From positions 744,001 through 808,000 of the forward strand of contig JALJCQ010000028.1 in the NCBI GenBank assembly GCA_023091665.1: a DNA stretch of 64,000 nucleotides. Direction: 5' to 3'. The stretch comes from Pythium myriotylum. Its lineage: Eukaryota; Oomycota; Peronosporomycetes; Pythiales; Pythiaceae. The translations under genes and the position numbers were made by a program. The notes beneath the pieces were generated by a model, which searched no databases, was not told where the DNA came from, and saw only the letters and a program-made list of their open reading frames with translations. The first letter of the stretch is position 1, and every line of letters begins with the position of its first letter. Shown one piece after another: positions 57,677 to 64,000 of the stretch.

Positions 57677-59504
57677 TGTTATGCGCCAGAGAGAGGCCTC
57701 AACCTCTCTGCTCGCTCTCGTGGATGCATGTGTTTCTTGTCCCCCCTGGCCCGCGCTACCACCAGAGGCCCTTTATGCTCTTTTATGCTACACTCTTTTA
57801 GACTCTTTTACGCTTCTTTACCATCTTCGATGCATCCGTTACCCCTCGCCTTCACCCCCACAGACACAGACACAGACACAGACGCAGACACAGACACAGA
57901 CACAGACACAGACACAGACACAGACTCCGGTAGCGCACTCCGACATGCCTCCGCCATGGTTGTCTTTGTCTTCCACTCAGTGCACAGCCGTTCCGCCACC
58001 CTTCACTGTGTCTTGCACAACGAGCCTGTTGACAATCAATACGAAAACCGAGGCCACAAAACGGAGACTACTCTGTCGAGAGTCTTCTCTCAACACCTGC
58101 TAGTGGTCCGACCGCTCACCTCACAGACTACACCGGCTGTAACATAGATCCTTGCGTTAAGCGTGTAGGGAGGTGGACGACGATTGACTCATCACATGTA
58201 AAATTGCCGCTGTTCTTGGCTTCGTTGGCGTTGATGCAGTGTCATTGTCGCGACTCGCGCTCTGTGTCGATCTCATGAACACGAAATGAAACGTCTGAGA
58301 GACAGGTTGCGCAGTCTTACCTGCACTCCTCACGTCTTCTCTGCTCGCCCGTCCGTTGTCTCATGGGAGCTGGAATGGGTGCGCCTTGGACTTTGTATAG
58401 CGCTCCAACGTCGTGAATGTGTAGCTCAAGCCCCCTATCTACCTGCTTGCTTTGAGGGTGTCGCGCGTGTTGCAAGTCGGTGGGGCGGTTCTATGGTTCC
58501 TAGCACTGTTTTTTGTTTGTTTGTTTGTTTTTGGTTTTGGTTTTGGTTTCATTCATGCGTTCTTTTCTTTTCTGCTCCTTCTTCTCCATTTTTTATAGTC
58601 AAATCTCGGGGACAGGCACCGATAACCCTAGAGAGGAGAAGCTTCCGCATGGGCAGCCCGTTTACGCTCGGGCGATGGACTCTAGTCTGGCAAGATAACA
58701 GAGACGCGGGAAAGGCGAACACATTTCCCGTCAACACACTGACACCGTGCCGTGTAAAACTTTTCAACCCGAGTTCCCGGATGAACGAAGGACGCAATTT
58801 CCACATTCGCCTAGTCCTCCACCGTTCTGTACCGTCCTGCACCGCTCTTCGCGCTGTAGGTGGATCGTTGGGCGTTGGGATGTCGTCGATTGGGTCGATT
58901 GGGTCGATTGGGTCGATTGGGTCGATTGGGTCGATTGGGTCGATTGGGTCGATTGGGTCCCCTGTCGACACCGCAGATATCATCTACAAGGTAGAGGACA
59001 ACCTTCTGTGTGTGTCCGACCAGACGCTGGATCGTTTGTGGCTCGTGGTACCAGAGGGTAATCAAACGGCCGTCTGGTCTCCCTGTGTGGTGAGCGCATG
59101 TTTCTCCCCCGCAAGGAACGCGATCGACGCTGCTGTCATCCTGATCTTATTCTACACGATGTTGAAGCTAATCCTGGTGGTCAGTATGAGGGCTGTTTTT
59201 CGTTCCTTTTCTACTATAATGTCGACGGGACGCCATTTCTGACTCGGGTGGATCTTGATTGCCCTGCCGATCATAGCCACCCGTAGAAAGCATCTGCACT
59301 GCATCTGTACTGCAGAATCAGAATCCAAGACGTCGCCTGTTCCACCACACCTCTCTTACTGCATGCCTCTCTGCAGCCTTGGCGCCGTGCCATGGCGGTC
59401 GAAAACGCAGGCTGTGTGGCAAGACGGAAGGCTCTGTTTTCATTCCTGGCGCACGATTCGATTTGATAGGGTGCGTGTGTGAGCGCGCGCGGAGGAGAGA
59501 GAGA

Positions 59505-59553
<49 letters not shown>

Positions 59554-59627
59554 TGGAAGGGTCGAAGGATGGATGGCGGTTAGGGTTAAGGTTGTGTTGG
59601 GTTTGTGTTGCAGGGCGAATCTTTTGT

Positions 59628-59711
59628 GGTATCTTGCCCGAGTGGTCTAAGGGGGCGGACTTAAGATCCGCTAGACGTTCGTCTGCGTGGGTTCAAACCC
59701 CACAGGTACCA
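59628..59711 (+). tRNA. tRNA-Leu(UAA), array copy 17
   Basis: Identical. Block B counterpart of copy 5, sharing its TATACTACAC flank. Confidence 0.96.
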
Positions 59712-61548
59712 TGTTATGCGCCAGAGAGAGGCCTCAACCTCTCTGCTCGCTCTCGTGGATGCATGTGTTTCTTGTCCCCCCTGGCCCGCGCTACCACCAG
59801 AGGCCCTTTATGCTCTTTTATACTACACTCTTTTAGACTCTTTTACGCTTCTTTACCATCTTCGATGCATCCGTTACCCCTCGCCTTCACCCCCACAGAC
59901 ACAGACACAGACACAGACGCAGACACAGACACAGACACAGACACAGACACAGACACAGACTCCGGTAGCGCACTCCGACATGCCTCCGCCATGGTTGTCT
60001 TTGTCTTCCACTCAGTGCACAGCCGTTCCGCCACCCTTCACTGTGTCTTGCACAACGAGCCTGTTGACAATCAATACGAAAACCGAGGCCACAAAACGGA
60101 GACTACTCTGTCGAGAGTCTTCTCTCAACACCTGCTAGTGGTCCGACCGCTCACCTCACAGACTACACCGGCTGTAACATAGATCCTTGCGTTAAGCGTG
60201 TAGGGAGGTGGACGACGATTGACTCATCACATGTAAAATTGCCGCTGTTCTTGGCTTCGTTGGCGTTGATGCAGTGTCATTGTCGCGACTCGCGCTCTGT
60301 GTCGATCTCATGAACACGAAATGAAACGTCTGAGAGACAGGTTGCGCAGTCTTACCTGCACTCCTCACGTCTTCTCTGCTCGCCCGTCCGTTGTCTCATG
60401 GGAGCTGGAATGGGTGCGCCTTGGACTTTGTATAGCGCTCCAACGTCGTGAATGTGTAGCTCAAGCCCCCTATCTACCTGCTTGCTTTGAGGGTGTCGCG
60501 CGTGTTGCAAGTCGGTGGGGCGGTTCTATGGTTCCTAGCACTGTTTTTTGTTTGTTTGTTTGTTTTTGGTTTTGGTTTTGGTTTCATTCATGCGTTCTTT
60601 TCTTTTCTGCTCCTTCTTCTCCATTTTTTATAGTCAAATCTCGGGGACAGGCACCGATAACCCTAGAGAGGAGAAGCTTCCGCATGGGCAGCCCGTTTAC
60701 GCTCGGGCGATGGACTCTAGTCTGGCAAGATAACAGAGACGCGGGAAAGGCGAACACATTTCCCGTCAACACACTGACACCGTGCCGTGTAAAACTTTTC
60801 AACCCGAGTTCCCGGATGAACGAAGGACGCAATTTCCACATTCGCCTAGTCCTCCACCGTTCTGTACCGTCCTGCACCGCTCTTCGCGCTGTAGGTGGAT
60901 CGTTGGGCGTTGGGATGTCGTCGATTGGGTCGATTGGGTCGATTGGGTCGATTGGGTCGATTGGGTCGATTGGGTCGATTGGGTCGATTGGGTCGATTGG
61001 GTCCCCTGTCGACACCGCAGATATCATCTACAAGGTAGAGGACAACCTTCTGTGTGTGTCCGACCAGACGCTGGATCGTTTGTGGCTCGTGGTACCAGAG
61101 GGTAATCAAACGGCCGTCTGGTCTCCCTGTGTGGTGAGCGCATGTTTCTCCCCCGCAAGGAACGCGATCGACGCTGCTGTCATCCTGATCTTATTCTACA
61201 CGATGTTGAAGCTAATCCTGGTGGTCAGTATGAGGGCTGTTTTTCGTTCCTTTTCTACTATAATGTCGACGGGACGCCATTTCTGACTCGGATGGATCTT
61301 GATTGCCCTGCCGATCATAGCCACCCGTAGAAAGCATCTGCACTGCATCTGTACTGCAGAATCAGAATCCAAGACGTCGCCTGTTCCACCACACCTCTCT
61401 TACTGCATGCCTCTCTGCAGCCTTGGCGCCGTGCCATGGCGGTCGAAAACGCAGGCTGTGTGGCAAGACGGAAGGCTCTGTTTTCATTCCTGGCGCACGA
61501 TTCGATTTGATAGGGTGCGTGTGTGAGCGCGCGCGGAGGAGAGAGAGA

Positions 61549-61609
<61 letters not shown>

Positions 61610-61679
61610 AGGGTCGAAGGATGGATGGCGGTTAGGGTTAAGGTTGTGTTGGGTTTGTGTTGCAGGGCGAATCTTTTGT

Positions 61680-61763
61680 GGTATCTTGCCCGAGTGGTCT
61701 AAGGGGGCGGACTTAAGATCCGCTAGACGTTCGTCTGCGTGGGTTCAAACCCCACAGGTACCA
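61680..61763 (+). tRNA. tRNA-Leu(UAA), array copy 18
   Basis: Identical. Block B counterpart of copy 6, with the CGGATGG marker near 61291 upstream. Confidence 0.96.
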
Positions 61764-63713
61764 TGTTATGCGCCAGAGAGAGGCCTCAACCTCTCTGCTC
61801 GCTCTCGTGGATGCATGTGTTTCTTGTCCCCCCTGGCCCGCGCTACCACCAGAGGCCCTTTATGCTCTTTTATGCTACACTCTTTTAGACTCTTTTACGC
61901 TTCTTTACCATCTTCGATGCATCCGTTACCCCTCGCCTTCACCCCCACAGACACAGACACAGACACAGACGCAGACACAGACACAGACACAGACACAGAC
62001 ACAGACACAGACTCCGGTAGCGCACTCCGACATGCCTCCGCCATGGTTGTCTTTGTCTTCCACTCAGTGCACAGCCGTTCCGCCACCCTTCACTGTGTCT
62101 TGCACAACGAGCCTGTTGACAATCAATACGAAAACCGAGGCCACAAAACGGAGACTACTCTGTCGAGAGTCTTCTCTCAACACCTGCTAGTGGTCCGACC
62201 GCTCACCTCACAGACTACACCGGCTGTAACATAGATCCTTGCGTTAAGCGTGTAGGGAGGTGGACGACGATTGACTCATCACATGTAAAATTGCCGCTGT
62301 TCTTGGCTTCGTTGGCGTTGATGCAGTGTCATTGTCGCGACTCGCGCTCTGTGTCGATCTCATGAACACGAAATGAAACGTCTGAGAGACAGGTTGCGCA
62401 GTCTTACCTGCACTCCTCACGTCTTCTCTGCTCGCCCGTCCGTTGTCTCATGGGAGCTGGAATGGGTGCGCCTTGGACTTTGTATAGCGCTCCAACGTCG
62501 TGAATGTGTAGCTCAAGCCCCCTATCTACCTGCTTGCTTTGAGGGTGTCGCGCGTGTTGCAAGTCGGTGGGGCGGTTCTATGGTTCCTAGCACTGTTTTT
62601 TGTTTGTTTGTTTGTTTTTGGTTTTGGTTTTGGTTTCATTCATGCGTTCTTTTCTTTTCTGCTCCTTCTTCTCCATTTTTTATAGTCAAATCTCGGGGAC
62701 AGGCACCGATAACCCTAGAGAGGAGAAGCTTCCGCATGGGCAGCCCGTTTACGCTCGGGCGATGGACTCTAGTCTGGCAAGATAACAGAGACGCGGGAAA
62801 GGCGAACACATTTCCCGTCAACACACTGACACCGTGCCGTGTAAAACTTTTCAACCCGAGTTCCCGGATGAACGAAGGACGCAATTTCCACATTCGCCTA
62901 GTCCTCCACCGTTCTGTACCGTCCTGCACCGCTCTTCGCGCTGTAGGTGGATCGTTGGGCGTTGGGATGTCGTCGATTGGGTCGATTGGGTCGATTGGGT
63001 CGATTGGGTCGATTGGGTCGATTGGGTCGATTGGGTCGATTGGGTCCCCTGTCGACACCGCAGATATCATCTACAAGGTAGAGGACAACCTTCTGTGTGT
63101 GTCCGACCAGACGCTGGATCGTTTGTGGCTCGTGGTACCAGAGGGTAATCAAACGGCCGTCTGGTCTCCCTGTGTGGTGAGCGCATGTTTCTCCCCCGCA
63201 AGGAACGCGATCGACGCTGCTGTCATCCTGATCTTATTCTACACGATGTTGAAGCTAATCCTGGTGGTCAGTATGAGGGCTGTTTTTCGTTCCTTTTCTA
63301 CTATAATGTCGACGGGACGCCATTTCTGACTCGGGTGGATCTTGATTGCCTGCCGATCATAGCCACCCGTAGAAAGCATCTGCACTGCATCTGTACTGCA
63401 GAATCAGAATCCAAGACGTCGCCTGTTCCACCACACCTCTCTTACTGCATGCCTCTCTGCAGCCTTGGCGCCGTGCCATGCCGGTCGAAAACGCAGGCTG
63501 TGTGGCAAGACGGAAGGCTCTGTTTTCATTCCTGGCGCACGATTCGATTTGATAGGGTGCGTGTGTGAGCGCGCGCGGAGGAGAGAGAGATGTGTGTGAG
63601 GGAGAGAGAGAGAGAGAGGGGGAGAGAGAGAGGGAGAGATGGAAGGGTCGAAGGATGGATGGCGGTTAGGGTTAAGGTTGTGTTGGGTTTGTGTTGCAGG
63701 GCGAATCTTTTGT

Positions 63714-63797
63714 GGTATCTTGCCCGAGTGGTCTAAGGGGGCGGACTTAAGATCCGCTAGACGTTCGTCTGCGTGGGTTCAAACCCCACAGGTACCA
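63714..63797 (+). tRNA. tRNA-Leu(UAA), array copy 19
   Basis: Identical. Upstream tract is the shortest, with only 5 G; upstream unit has the one-base deletion. The unit is cut by the window end in its ACAGAC tract. Confidence 0.96.
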
Positions 63798-64000
63798 TGT
63801 TATGCGCCAGAGAGAGGCCTCAACCTCTCTGCTCGCTCTCGTGGATGCATGTGTTTCTTGTCCCCCCTGGCCCGCGCTACCACCAGAGGCCCTTTATGCT
63901 CTTTTATGCTACACTCTTTTAGACTCTTTTACGCTTCTTTACCATCTTCGATGCATCCGTTACCCCTCGCCTTCACCCCCACAGACACAGACACAGACAC

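Larger units (their letters stand above)
55889..62971 (+). repeat. Higher-order block B (7083 bp), copy of block A
   Basis: Copy of 31346-38428, exactly 24,543 bp away, or twelve units. Coincidence breaks on the left at the ACAGAC tract (12 versus 10 copies) and on the right at the 9-bp minisatellite (8 versus 7 copies). Confidence 0.85.
26271..64000 (+). repeat. Macrosatellite: at least 18 tandem ~2.04-kb units, each with a tRNA-Leu(UAA)
   Basis: Head-to-tail units with near-identical sequence; tRNA-to-tRNA spacing runs 2028-2058 bases, mean about 2044. Length differences come almost wholly from three simple repeats per unit. Order in a unit: GA/G tract, GGTTAGGGTTAAGG motif, tRNA-Leu, hairpin and T-runs, ACAGAC tract, ~970-base ORF-like stretch with the 9-bp minisatellite, then a GC-mixed region back to the GA tract. 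The first unit is partial at its left (starts 26271) and the array continues past 64000. Substitution markers that vary between units: CCATGCCGG/CCATGGCGG, CAAAACGG/CAAGACGG, CGGGTGG/CGGATGG, TTGCCCTGCC/TTGCCTGCC, and GGTTACGC/GGTTGCGC (ACGC only in the first two). Confidence 0.98.

Noticed and set aside
26271..64000. Array as an assembly artefact of one unit
   Set aside because: Units differ in STR lengths and substitutions in a structured way, so real copies exist; exact copy number and the two 7-kb blocks still depend on read support.

Overview
The window looks like oomycete nuclear DNA (Phytophthora/Pythium type). Four things point that way. Genes are compact and mostly intronless with GC-rich third positions. 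The sugar-transporter gene has a near-perfect oomycete Inr core promoter element 22 bases before its ATG. There is a full-size PDR-type ABCG transporter of oomycete type. The transposon relics include a Crypton tyrosine recombinase with the motifs of oomycete Cryptons.

Left third (1-16.6 kb), the gene-bearing part. It holds a partial RCC1-repeat gene (-); a 1375-aa PDR ABC transporter (-) whose 5' third and upstream region have been duplicated as a perfect-looking 1809-bp direct repeat, leaving a second, truncated ABC ORF; and a divergent pair made of a GH1 beta-glucosidase (-) and an SLC45/SUT-type sugar transporter (+), which reads as a glycoside hydrolysis and uptake module. After these come an MFSD6-like MFS protein (+) and, convergent with it, a coiled-coil/START-like protein (-) that needs a 63-nt intron. 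Several short foldback sequences lie between the genes.

Middle (16.6-24.9 kb), a transposon graveyard. I recognise a decayed RNase H-like domain, an internally deleted DDE_Tnp4 transposase, a retropepsin fragment of a Ty3-like element, a frameshifted Helitron (Rep and PIF1-like helicase) and a frameshifted Crypton.

Right 39 kb (24,977-64,000), a macrosatellite. An inverted partial copy lacking the tRNA is followed by at least 18 head-to-tail copies of a ~2.04-kb unit running off the window edge. Every complete unit carries one identical 84-nt tRNA-Leu(UAA) gene, giving 19 tRNA genes here. Each unit also has three length-variable simple repeats: a 9-bp minisatellite, an ACAGAC tract, and a GA tract with or without a G run. 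A 7.08-kb block covering several units recurs exactly 24,543 bp away, and single-base markers are shuffled between units, so the array has been evolving by unequal exchange or conversion. This tRNA-bearing array is the most unusual object in the window. It resembles in form the tRNA-STR arrays known from Entamoeba, but the unit is far longer and carries one isoacceptor for what looks like a rarely used codon.
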